A stretch of DNA of 64,000 nt, from positions 18,178,149 to 18,242,148 of the forward strand of contig CM055106.1 in assembly GCA_029204225.1 (NCBI GenBank). The letters are read 5' to 3'. A program made the translations under genes and the position numbers. Numbering within the stretch: the first letter of the stretch is position 1; the number at the start of each line of letters is the position of its first letter. The notes beneath the pieces were generated by a model. It was not told the origin of the DNA, ran no database searches, and worked only from the letters and a program-made list of their open reading frames with translations. Below are positions 1-10,310 of the stretch, piece by piece. The DNA comes from Diphasiastrum complanatum (lineage: Eukaryota > Streptophyta > Lycopodiopsida > Lycopodiales > Lycopodiaceae).

Positions 1-2314
1 TAAAATACCGTCTTTGTGGACATGCCTTCAGCCACTTAATTGATTACACAACCAATTCAAAGGCCACATAATCGCTTTAGTAAATCTTATGGATTAATTT
101 GCTAAAGCTGGATGTCAAGGAATGGATTGTATTTGATGCAGTGGCGTGGCCTTGGAAGATGGATACATATAAGTTCAAACGATACAAACGATATTGGATA
201 GATGAATTTTCATTTATGTCAAAGGAAGAGATTGCTTTCGATGCAGTGGCCTTGGAAGATGGATATACGTTCTGCTCATCTAATAAACGGCTGAGTTGCA
301 TCTGTCCAGAGTTTCAAATTCCAGCTCTTAATTTGAGTTTTAATCTTCACGTAAATGTTTTTAATAACTGAAAATTTCTGTCCAACAATGTAAGAGGCTG
401 AGGTAGTAGATGCTGGCATTGGTTAAAAATTATCACGATTCAATAGAGATGCAAAATGTGTTTATTACGTGTGCCTAGTGTGCCTGGTTGGATTTGGTGG
501 GCCACTCGTGGTTGTGAGATCTCCTAAGGTGAAAGGAAGTTGAGTTTGCCGAAGCTAAGGGGTAGCAAAATGCCGAATTTGTTGTAGAGTCTTGATTCCT
601 AAAATTATCTTCTGTGTTAATATTAAAAATTACATATTGATTTTTAAAATTATATTCTTTGTTTATGGTAAACTTATTGCCATGGGCAATGTTAAAAATT
701 ATGTGGAGCTATGAGAACCCCTAACATATGTTGATCTATGAGATGGTCTTCCACAAGTCACTCTGTCTATAGATATGATCTGCATGATGTCTCTAATCTA
801 AGATTATAGTAGTCAATCTTCATCACAACTATATAGATTTTTGACACAATGGTCATCCAAGCAAAGCTTGAGCCTTGACATGATTAGCAGTTTTGTTTGT
901 AGAACATGGCTTGTTTTGAGTAGCTTGGCAAGTTGTAGCTTCTGACTCTTTCATCCGCAGTCATGTTACAACGTTAAAAATCTATTGGTTTAGCGTTACC
1001 CACTATCAAAGAGAAAGAAACTAATCGGCCTATGTAATGAGCACAACTTCTTCTCCCATTTTTCAAACTCCTTAAAAAGCAAAATGAAAACCTAATCACA
1101 TAATGGCAGAGTAGAAAAATTAGAGACGGATTTTGTTTCATAATGTCATCCAAAAAAAGGCCAATGTGCTCATTATGCAATGGAAGTAGTTGGGCCGAAT
1201 GTCTCTTCTTCTTGGTTCCTTCTATAATAGATAGTGCTGTACCGATCAATCATCATATTTATTGTTCACAATGTTAATAAACTTACTAGAACTGAAAGCT
1301 CTTTGCAAAAACAAAAATTCTTATCATCAAAAATGGAAAATAACGTAAGCTAGGCATTGATAACTTTACTTCTCATAGTCCCTAAGATACATGGGAACTC
1401 TAATATCTTTTGTGATGTAGAAACTCCATGTCAATGAAAAGAAGTGAAATCAACTTCTTAGGTAGAAGCTATGGTCTAGACTTAATTCTCTTAATTTAGC
1501 TCTTCTAGAAACTTATTACCACCTCAAAACATTTTTTCTCTTGTCTATAGATGGATGGTTTAAGAAATTACTAAAGCTCTTTTGGTCCTTCATAGACCTT
1601 TTAACTCTACTAGTGTCCCCTAAATAAACATGTAATATTTGAGGAATTTGAGAGCCTTTAAATCTTTCCCACAAATGAAAAATCATTTTTTTTTTCATTT
1701 TTGTGAAGAAAAAGGGAGGCACCTCCCACAACCACAACGTAACGCCTTCCCCGTACCTTTTGGGATTTGGAAGGTGCATATAGTTTTGTTTTACGTTTTT
1801 TACGTGACCTTTCATGTGAAAGTTGAATGTAAAAAAGTTTATTGCAAAAAAAAGACAAAAAAAGTAAGAAAATTTTCACGTCTAGGAAGGTCTAATCCAA
1901 CAAGGTAAAGTACAGCTGAAAAGTAAAATACAATACTAAAAAGCACCATAAAACATAACCACTTTCAAGACGTCCAGTTGATACCTGCCACCATCCCACA
2001 AAACAAAACCGCTCAAGTTAGTTCGGTGAGGAAGATAGGTGTCATAGCTGAACGACAGTTGTTATTCATGACCAAAAGAAGTTATACTACTTAACAGCTT
2101 TGAATAGCGATTTAAAACATAGTCCAGTCTTCCCATACAGACGATTTTTTAGCGATAGGCCAAGCCGTCATATCACCGTATCAGGGTGAGTGCCATACTG
2201 ATCAGCTTATGGTCAGTTGGTCCATATTAGTTCGTTTTAATTAAAGAAGAGCATGAAAAGTTTAAACCGTTCGGAGTTTTACTTAGCCAAAAGACCTGGT
2301 GTGAACACGTGTGC
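1..2314. other. Unassigned intergenic DNA
   Basis: No open frame here has a recognisable domain and no RNA gene was seen. A short phrase containing gatgcagtgg and ccttggaagatgga occurs twice, near 137 and near 240, which makes a small local duplication. The right end of the stretch precedes a Copia-type primer binding site, so an old, unrecognised LTR could end at about 2,314; no second copy of such an LTR was found to prove it. Confidence 0.4.
137..270. repeat. Local direct duplication of a ~30-bp phrase
   Basis: The words gatgcagtgg and ccttggaagatgga appear together at about 137-166 and again at about 240-264, roughly 100 bp apart. The first copy carries a five-base extension (cgtgg) between the two words. 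This is a simple local repeat of unknown meaning. Confidence 0.6.
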
Positions 2315-2326
2315 TGGTATCAGAGC
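2315..2326 (+). other. Copia primer binding site (initiator Met tRNA)
   Basis: The sequence TGGTATCAGAGC is the standard plant Copia primer binding site, complementary to the 3' end of initiator Met tRNA. It marks the start of the internal region of a plus-strand element whose LTR would lie to the left. A second, degenerate match (with TA inserted after TGGTA) lies at 2,794-2,808. No gag is recognisable to the right; the next Copia coding DNA is the RT piece at 4,402. Confidence 0.55.
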
Positions 2327-3246
2327 AAATCCATGCTATACTGACCCAAGTGACCCTTTCAACGTAAGGTATGTCACGCACTGCTATCCATACTCCTGAG
2401 CATATCCATGCTTTCCAGTTGTATCTCACCAAAAGTCTAAAGTAACACTAACAGAGGTAAGGCGAAGTGTTGCCATGAATGTTATATCAGAATGACATAA
2501 TATCCACGGTATCAGGACACTGTATAGGAAAGATGTGATTAATACAGAGTAAGAAACTGCCAATGTTTATACTGGCAGATCCGTGCCATTCTACTCCCTT
2601 AGTGTAAACTATGATTCTTACGCATATCCATGCTGTCTAAGATCATAATATTGGAGTCCTTACTGTTACTTTTGGTGACAAATTCTTATTTCAAGGTATT
2701 TTAGTTTGATTTGAGTGTGGTCTTATGCCGTTTGTTACTTTTGAACAAGGGAATTAGAGAAGCGGAAAGAAAAAGTGAATTTGTGTAGAGTAATGGTATA
2801 TCAGAGCCTTTATGGAATCGAAACTACCATATTTACTGAAGTGGTGAAGAGTTTATTTAAACTCGGAAAGCATACATGAATGGTTGTAGACGTAGCTTCT
2901 TGAGAGGCATCCATAGTAGTTCTTAAGCGAATGAGTTCTTACTCTTTTAGATCATAAGCAAGCAAAGAAACCGTGGAGTGAGCATATTGCTACGAAGAGT
3001 TACGTAGAAAGCACTTACAAGACATCTCCTGATTATGTTAGTTAACTTGCCTTGCAGAGATCCAGTTGGTTGCATACCTTGCAATAGCGAGTAGTCGGTT
3101 CAAGAATGAACCAAATAATATTCTGACAAAGCCGAAGCATTATAATGAAGCTACAACATGAGATATCATTAGTTTCATACTATGAGATCAAAAGAATTAT
3201 GAGAACTTTCAAAGAGAGCACATATGTAAGAGATAAGCTTAAATGT
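2327..3246. other. Unassigned leader-like stretch
   Basis: There is no convincing gene. The word catatccatgct recurs (about 2,400 and 2,622), with a shorter relative near 2,330. A run around 3,070-3,150 can be read as a very weak match to the C-terminal tail of Copia RNase H (ILTKP), but stops and lack of flanking similarity make this unsafe. Confidence 0.35.
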
Positions 3247-3790
3247 GTCCATCCTTTCATCGTTGGTTGGAGGAGGCTTTTAAAGTGAAGAAGTTTATGA
3301 ATAGATAGCATAAGTTTATAGTCCATCGCTGGACAAGTAGCCATAAATGAATTTACAGTACTAGTATTTGAAAAGGAGATGCCCCTCCTGTCCATCGCTG
3401 GAACAACAAAGTCTTTATGTGTAAATTGGTGAGTAAGTGTGAGTCCATCATGCCTATGCTATCCATCACTGGATAGAACATAACAATATTGATAAACACT
3501 CATATTTTGGACAATATGCAGCGATCTGTGTCCATCGCTGGATAGTGCCCATTCTATCCACAAAAAGTGTATGTAGTATGTGCATAAGTGAAGCAACCCT
3601 CCATTGCTGCCCTCTAAGGCATAAAGAGCAAGTTATTGCTTGAAAAAATTGTAATTATATCATTGTTATCACCTGCGTTTTTAGGAGATTATCACATAAC
3701 CAAAATTGTCCATCGCTGCCTATTGAGGCAGGATGGACGGTTTCAAGAATAAAAAAAGTGTCATTGCTGTCCATCGCTGGGCCTCAATGA
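3247..3790 (+). repeat. Phased short-motif array (tccatcgctgg)
   Basis: The word tccatcgctgg, or a one- or two-base variant, starts at about 3322, 3391, 3462, 3531, 3600, 3709 and 3770. The first five copies are spaced 69, 71, 69 and 69 bp; the last two gaps are about 109 and 61 bp. The DNA between copies does not look alike, so this is not an ordinary tandem repeat. The spacers show no relation to one another and there is no longer repeat, so it is not a CRISPR array. Function unknown. Confidence 0.7.
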
Positions 3791-4014
3791 GAAGATCACC
3801 TTTTCCACCACTACTTTGCCCCTCATTGCCTCTATTCGGAAAGTATTTCCTCTTCTTGTTGTTGCCATTGCATGTTAAGACCGAACTTGGATTGTTCAGA
3901 TTGAAGGATCCAGTCTTCTTACTCGTGTATATTTTTTTATTCAAACCAACCTTCATACACCGAGAGTAAGAAGCACAAGCTTTCAATGATAGAAGCTCGT
4001 GGTTTTCTTGTTGA

Positions 4015-4272
4015 AGCTCAAAATATTCGTGAACAGAATCTTGTCGTGAAATATTCTGTTTCTAGTTCAAACCTCAGATGTCGCAAAACTGTCACAAACA
4101 ATTCGCGAAATATTCCGAGTTTCTTCTTCAAGCTCAAAGTTATCATTTGTCACGAACAATTCGCGAAAGGAAAAAATGTCACGAAGAGACAAGTGTCGCG
4201 AATTATTCGCGAAACACGAAGCTGAGACAAAGAGATGGACTGTCGTGAATAATTCGCGAACAGAAATCATTC
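4015..4272. repeat. Cluster of TTCGCGAA palindromes
   Basis: Within about 250 bp the palindrome TTCGCGAA occurs at least four times (near 4,100, 4,160, 4,207 and 4,253). Several close relatives also occur: attcgtgaa, gtcgtgaaatattc, gtcgcgaattattcgcg. Many copies are preceded by gtcacgaa or gtcgtgaa. The cluster ends about 130 bp before the Copia reverse transcriptase remnant, so it may be part of that element's leader. Confidence 0.65.
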
Positions 4273-4401
4273 GACCCTAGAAACAGAGCGTCTATTGAAT
4301 ATCAGCTGTCGTAAAAGGTTAGATCTACTGTTACAGAATTTAAAGGCCAAAACACCTATAAATAAAAGGCCAAAAGACCTGTCCTGTAGCAATATAAACT
4401 C

Positions 4402-5550
4402 ATGGACCAACCACTTGGTTTTGTAAGCCAAGAATATCCAGAATATGGATATCACATGAATAAAAGCATTTATGGTCTGAAACAAGCATCCAGACAATGG
4501 TATAGAAAGAAGGACGAAGCACTACGTTCCTTAGGTTTCAAACCTCTATTTGTTGAGTCAAATGTCTATATCAAGCATGTCCAAAATGAAATGATTATTC
4601 TAGCTGTCTATGTTGATGACACACTTATCTTCTCAAGAAGAGATAAGTTGATTGTAGATGTCAAAAGAGACATTTCTGAAATATTTGAGATCGCTGACCT
4701 AGGAGAAACGAAAATCTATCTAGGCTTGCAGATCGTGAGAGACTTTGAAGGTGGTAAGTTGTATCTTCAGCAACAAAAGTACACTCAAAAGATCATTGAA
4801 GACTTCAACATGCTCGAATGCAAACGTGTGCATACTCCCATGATACTTGGAACAATATTGAGCAAGGCAGATTGTCTGCAGACTCTCGAGAAAGAGGAAC
4901 GAATGGCCAAAACACCCTATCGTAGGCTGATTGAATCATTGTTATATATAGTAGACAACACCAGACCTGATATAGCATTTGCAGTATACAGGCTGAGCCA
5001 ATATAATCAGAACCCAGGATCATTACATTGAAAGTTAGCAAAGAGAGTACTACAATATTTCCAGGAAACAAAAGATTATGGGAATGTGTTATTCGAAGGA
5101 AGCTGGATTTCACATCGAATCTTACAGTGACGCAAGCTGGGCATCCATGAAGGATGATAGCAAAAGTATTTCAGGAGGTTGTACTCTAGCATCTGGCGTA
5201 GCCATACTCTGGATAAGCAAGAAACAAACAACAGTCGCTCAATCTTCTTGTGAAGCGAAATATGTAGCAGCAGCCATGATGGCAAATGAGCTGATCTGGA
5301 TCAAACAGATGTTGGAAGGATTTGATGAGTCTATTTCTGAGCCTTATGTCTTGTTAATGGATAACACTTCAGCAATCTATCTTACGAAAGATCTTGTATT
5401 TCACTCGAAAATGAAGCACATAGCTATCAAGTATCATGTGATTCGAGACTTAGCCAAGAAGAAGATACTGAAGACAGTTTTCATACCCACAGAGGAAATG
5501 ACAGCTGATATCTTTACGAAGCCACTAATTAAGGCTTTGTTCAAGAAGCA
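4402..5550 (+). pseudogene. Copia J: reverse transcriptase and RNase H remnant
   Basis: This is the C-terminal half of a Ty1/Copia polyprotein. The reverse transcriptase part begins at the MDQPLGF motif, continues through SIYGLKQASRQW, and carries the catalytic YVDD box near 4,605-4,620. RNase H follows, with SYSDASWAS near 5,122, SSCEAKY near 5,246, DNTSAIYL near 5,360 and ADIFTKP near 5,506. A stop at 5,029-5,031 and a frameshift between about 5,080 and 5,110 separate the two halves, so the gene is dead. The N-terminal RT, integrase, protease and gag are absent upstream. From about 5,552 the apparent reading frame runs into the left arm of a long palindrome and is no longer RNase H sequence. 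Confidence 0.9.
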
Positions 5551-5551
5551 G

Positions 5552-6306
5552 CGAAGTTTGGAGCAGGAATATCACAATTGGGTCGGGCGCGCTGAACCGA
5601 TATTGCATGTTGTAAAAAGAAAACCGGTAAACTTTGAAAGACAGCTCGGACTGAGACGATTATAGTGCCATTAGAAAGCCCTCGATGAAAGCTTAGAAAA
5701 CGACACCCAACATGACCCAGTTTTGAACTATAGTTAAAGAGATATTCCTAGTCAAAGTTTTGGGCGATCAACAGTCAACGGTCAACCTAATATCGGATCA
5801 ACACGTGGTTGACCAGTTTGACCCTATCAAACCCTAAGGGCACGCATCGATCTGATATTAAGATTTTAATTTTTTTATTGTTTTTTTTTTGGTGGAAGAG
5901 CTCGACAAGAGCTTTGCAACAGCACCAGAGTGACCTAATTCCGAGCTACGGTGCTGTTGTAAAGCTCTTGTCGAGCTCTTCCACAATTTTTTTTTTTAAA
6001 ACCCTAATATGGATCAGCGCACGCTCTTAGGGTCTGACCAGGTCAAATTGGTCAACCGCGTGCTGATCCAATATTAGGTTGACTGTTGACCATCCAAAAC
6101 TTTGACTGAGAATATCTCTTTAACTGTAGCTCAAAACTGGGGCATGTTGGGTGTCATTGAAAAGCTCTCGTCGAGGGCTTTCTAATGGTGATGTAATCGT
6201 CTCCAATCCGAACTATCTTTCAAAATTTACCAATTTTCTTTTTACGACATGCAATATCGGTTCAACGCACCCGACCCAATCATGATATTCCTGCTCTAGA
6301 CTCCCG
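5552..6306. mobile_element. Long palindrome (foldback element), arms ~370 bp
   Basis: The left arm (about 5,552-5,926) reads as the reverse complement of the right arm (about 5,950-6,306) almost end to end, with scattered substitutions and small indels. The centre is a second, cleaner palindrome: 5,892-5,926 pairs with 5,950-5,984, leaving a loop of about 23 bases. Each arm contains CATTAGAAAGCCCTCGA and a copy of acacccaacatg. Oligo-T and oligo-A runs lie symmetrically at 5,880-5,890 and 5,988-5,997. The RNA of either strand would fold into one long hairpin. There is no transposase, so it is a non-autonomous foldback or MITE-like element or an inverted duplication. A related element is at 29.6 kb. 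Confidence 0.85.
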
Positions 6307-6316
6307 TGCGCCCATC

Positions 6317-6482
6317 CGACCATATGATGCTAAACTAAAATCATAAAGTACTCTTTCTTGCCCAAATGGCTTGTCATGAAGACATCATGATTCACTTCTT
6401 GAATCGGTTGTGGTGCTTCTGCGGTCGCATTTGCCACTTGATTTGATTGTCCCTTGTTGCTGTTCTTTGCTTGTAATATGCG
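6317..6482 (-). pseudogene. Possible Copia gag fragment, inverted
   Basis: On the minus strand this stretch reads as a hydrophilic segment (with CRILQAK, then Asn- and Gln-rich residues, then HDVFMTSH) resembling the gag-to-protease linker of some Copia elements. It points opposite to the protease fragment that starts immediately to its right near 6,490, implying an inversion breakpoint or two separate insertions. No zinc knuckle or protease motif is included, so the assignment is tentative. Confidence 0.4.
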
Positions 6483-6489
6483 ACACTCT

Positions 6490-8220
6490 TGGATCTTGGA
6501 TCTTGGTTGGAATGCTTGCAGTATCATCATCATGTACCGAATCTGTCAACAAATCTGCTCTCTGTTAGCAAAATTATAGATCTAGGACATAAAGTAGAGT
6601 TCAAATGTGATCAATGTAAAGTGGTCGATAGGACAGATCCTAGCACTCGAAAAGAGGCATGGATACTTGTATAGATTAAGTCATTGCTTTTCTGCCTCTA
6701 GTCAGCTCTTAGTACATCTATTTAAATCAGTAAAAGTTTACTTTAGCATTATAGACTTGATCATTTGAATCATGCTTCTGTACAGCAAATGTCTAAGCAA
6801 TCCATTGTTCTTGATCTCGACTATCCTGATAGGAAAGTCGAATTACCTATCTGTCAAGATTGTCTAGTCGGTAAACAGGCTAGGAAACCATTTAGACCAA
6901 GCCATTAGCATACTACTAGAGGATTACTAGATGTTGTACATACATATATCTGTGACCCAATGCATAATCCTTCACTAAAGGATGCAAAGTATTTTATAAC
7001 TTTTATTGATGAATTTTCTAGAAGGACTATGGTTTATTTTATCAAGAAGAAATCAAAAGCCTTCAATTGCTTTAGAATCTTCAAGGAGCGTGCAGAGAAA
7101 GAGACTGGTAAGACAATCAAAGCCTTGAGATCCAGCAATGGTGGAGAATACATCTCTATCGAACTCAAGGAATACTGCCAAAGCCAAGGCATTGAACAAC
7201 AGCTTATCACTAATTCTTCACCTCAGTCGAATGGCTTAGCCGAGAGGAAGAACCGTATTCCTGTCGAGTCATCCAAATGCATGCTGGCACATGCATCTTT
7301 GCCAAAGAGCTTCTAGGCTGAAGCTGTCTCCACTGTAGCTTACATCCAGAATAGATGTTCGACAAAGGCTCTCTCAGACAAAACACCACACAAAGTTTGG
7401 ACAGGCTCCAAGCCTTCATTGAAGAACCTTCGAGTATTCGGATGCATCGCCTATGCGTAGATCCCGAAGGAGACAAGGAAGAAATTCGACTTCCAAGGTC
7501 TCAATTCCAAGTGAACCTTCTACACTTGTCATCGACACGACAATCAGAGCCTCTGGATCAAGCATGCCCATAGTCGATCGACTACTCAACAACGAGTCAG
7601 ATGAATAAGTTGCTGGTACTCAGCAATGACAAATCCAAGGAATGGATCATTAGCTAACTTCAGCTCCTCCAAGAAGAACAAGCCGAGTGTGCACACAGCC
7701 CACAATATATACTCCTGAGTCTACCTATCTTTTAGTGCAGGAACCGACATCTGTCAAAGAGGCACTTAGCCTACCAGACTCCGATCTCTGAAGAGAAGCA
7801 ATGGACAGAGAGTATTCCTCTCTGATGAAGAACTAGACATGGTCACTAGTCGAAGCTCCTACTGGCTACAATTTTATCGATTGCAAATGGATCTTTAAGA
7901 TCAAGTACAACGTTAATGGAGAAATTGATCGAAGGAAGGCACGACTAGTAGCACGAGGATTCACTTAGATCCCCAATCTTGTCTACAACGAAACCAAGCA
8001 TTCATCGTTCTGAGCTCTCCTATTGTATGTTGCAATAGCCGACTTGACATACATCAGCTCAATGTACAGACAACTTATCTGAATGGAGTCATCAAAGAAG
8101 ACATCTACATGCTACAACTTCAAGGATACATTCACGAAGGTATGAAGCATCATGTCTGTAAACTCCATACGACATTTTATGGCTTGAAGCAATCAGCCAA
8201 AGCTTGGGTTCAGAAACAGA
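6490..8220 (+). pseudogene. Copia K: protease end, integrase and RT start remnant
   Basis: This is a decayed plus-strand Ty1/Copia polyprotein. The end of the protease region is seen at about 6,535-6,620 (HVPNLSTNLLSVSKI). It is followed by the pre-integrase zinc region (LDHLNHAS, CQDCLVGKQ) and the integrase core at about 6,940-7,320. In the core the second catalytic Asp is replaced by Ser (LRSSNGGEY near 7,125), while the Glu motif (NGLAERKN) is kept. The start of reverse transcriptase lies at about 7,745-8,220 (CKWIFKIKYN, KARLVARGF, YGLKQSAKAW). Many stops and shifts occur, for example at 6,906, 7,314 and 7,969. The YVDD box and RNase H are missing. Confidence 0.88.
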
Positions 8221-8399
8221 CCTTACTCTGCAGCAGGTGAGCAATCGACCAAAGCTGCAGGAAATGTTGATGCTGGCCAACAAAGCATGGAAAATTTTGA
8301 CAGCACCAAAGAAGACCAAGTCTACTTCCCGGAAGAGGGCACTTTCTCCATAGGGGCCACCTCCAAAATGACCAAATACGAGCATTATGAAGTTGATAT

Positions 8400-9243
8400 T
8401 GAGGAAGCAACCAACGCCATCGACATTATAGCAAGATACTACTCTTGAAGGGTGAAGACCCCACCACATAGGCCCAAGCCCCACCAGCACGACCACCACG
8501 GGCGCGACTGAAGATGCAAATGACATGCCATGCTTTCCAGAATGGCACCAAAATAGACGAGACAGAATCCGAAGGTGAAAAGCTCCATAGAAAACCAAGA
8601 TCTATGAGAGCAACCACACAATCTCAACGAACTTTCTCTGAATCGACGGATTCACAAGTTGACAGCTCTACGTTCGATATGGCTTTCCAATAGCACTCGT
8701 CACCACATCATGCTACAGATGGTGTAGGTTTTGCTGATACATCTATAGCTACAGACACTGCCATGGATTCACAAGTTGCTCAGACACATTTAGTTGCAAC
8801 TCCACCGATACTGGTTAACACACCAATGTCGCCAACATCACCAATGACACATGCAATCCAGGCATGATTTTTGGCAACAACTACAGATCAAGCACAACCT
8901 GCAACGGACGTCCAAACAAACCCCACACCCCCACAAGCACAAATTTTGGGAGGGGAGGGATATGGGAATACCATTCCCAAAGAGACAACAACAACGCAGC
9001 AAGAGTAGGCCTATATCATCACGGACAAATCCTTGTTCTTCGATGTTGAGGACCTGATCAACATAGAAGACGACATCGACAAAGGAAAGGAAGACCAGCC
9101 TTGGGGAAGTCAAATCTCGCCAGCTACCGTGGCCACCCAGCCTATCACTCCATCCGTCACTCTCACTCCAACTACCACCACTCCCATTCCTCCATTTTCG
9201 CCATTACCACCCTCACGACCCTCTCAGCATTATTTTTTGGACT
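8400..9243 (+). pseudogene. P/T/Q-rich coding remnant of unknown family
   Basis: One frame stays readable from about 8,403 to the stop at 9,241-9,243, with only four internal stops. The product is rich in Pro, Thr, Gln and Ser. Near its end it has an acidic block (DVEDLINIEDDIDKGKED) followed by a run of Thr and Pro. I do not recognise the family. Its position, just before the coiled-coil remnant on the same strand, suggests both could be pieces of one accessory gene, but a direct link is not shown. Confidence 0.45.
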
Positions 9244-9397
9244 AATGCCACCCCACCACGCCCCTAGTAGATATCCCATTCTTTCTAACTTTGACGAGCT
9301 CTCAGATATCCCAATGCGTTTCTTGCCAGCTGGTGGTTCTACTAAGTCCCATGTGTTATGCTTAGCAATTGACTCCATTTCCTCTCATGTTTCACGA

Positions 9398-9472
9398 ATC
9401 GGGATTTGAACAAGGAATCATGGTTCGAATCTATCGGTCCGATTCGAATCAGAAACGTTTTAGATAGGAGTT
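9398..9472. repeat. Short TTCGAA palindrome cluster
   Basis: The run contains gaatcgggatttgaac, atggttcgaatc and gtccgattcgaatc close together. The same vocabulary (ggttcgaa, gattcgaa, gaatcggg) occurs in the 61.75-61.92 kb cluster within the SAL1-like intron. The two could be degraded copies of one small element. Confidence 0.4.
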
Positions 9473-9549
9473 AACTAATCATATTAGCACTCACACTCAC
9501 AAATCAAGATCACCATAAGAGACCGAAGAAAACTAAGCCTATCCAAAGC

Positions 9550-10310
9550 CAGCTACCATGTACACTAGTTAGTGAGCTAGCAGAAAGAGTTGGAAGGCAA
9601 AGTCAAGCAACAAGACCAAATCATAGCAGAGCAACATAAACAGATTGAGGAAAACAAAAACGAGGCTAAGGAGAAGAAGATTTCAGTAATGGAGCTGTAA
9701 GCCACCATGGCCAAGCAAGTCGAAGAGCTGAATGAGGTCCAAAATAAAATTAAGCGATAGATGAGCCAAATCGACCAAGCTCGAGACATAGATCATCTGG
9801 TGCAATGATGGTTGATACCAATCCTGTGAAGCCAGAAGATATTTAGGTTCAGGCCTCTCAAGCCTTGGCGATCTGAGTGGAAAAATATATCAGGCTTATT
9901 CAAGAGAGGGAGGCCGACAAAAGAACTTTGAACGTGCTACAAAAAAACAAGCAAAGGTCATCCTAGAGTCCTAGAAGCAGCTAGAAGAAGTGACAAAGGC
10001 CCTGCAACAGGTTTTGGACAAAGTGAACCAGCTCTGGAACACGGCGTGCAAGGCCCAAGAGAGAATTTCTGATCAGAAGCCAAAGGACAATGACGGAGAT
10101 GACGGAGCTGCTGGATATGACGGGCCCACTCATCAGTTAGATGGCAGCTCGAGATCAGATGGCCTGAAGTTGCCTCTGGGAGATTCTCCCCCCCCCCCCC
10201 ACCTAACTATAAGACTTCCCATTTTTTCGCATTTGATTTTTCCCAAACCTTCATCCCCATGTACCCCGTTCCCCAACCATCATTCTTCCATTCCCCTCTA
10301 AGTCGACTTT
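9550..10310 (+). pseudogene. Coiled-coil protein remnant (copy 1)
   Basis: The frame beginning near 9,550 encodes the phrase VKQQDQIIAEQHKQIEE. This has the heptad-like spacing and Lys/Glu/Gln content of a coiled coil. The same phrase, at roughly 80 percent nucleotide identity by eye, occurs at 49,882-50,140. Stops interrupt it (for example at 9,698). A further frame at 9,990-10,301 continues with a Gln/Glu/Lys-rich helix-like segment, then an acidic DNDGDDG patch and a Pro-rich tail over a C homopolymer at about 10,188-10,200. At both loci a Gypsy pol remnant lies on the opposite strand to the right. Function unknown. Confidence 0.6.

Noticed and set aside
3060-3160. RNase H C-terminal tail (ILTKP) of a Copia element
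   Set aside because: Only a handful of residues fit and the surrounding frame gives no RNase H motif; too weak to call.
3247-3790. CRISPR-like reading of the regularly spaced short word
   Set aside because: The repeated word is only 11 bp, the later spacing is irregular, no cas genes exist and the window is clearly plant nuclear DNA.
9101-9409. His/Ser-rich 102-codon plus-strand frame
   Set aside because: It is the shifted reading of the P/T/Q-rich remnant; the frame ending at 9,243 is the more protein-like one.
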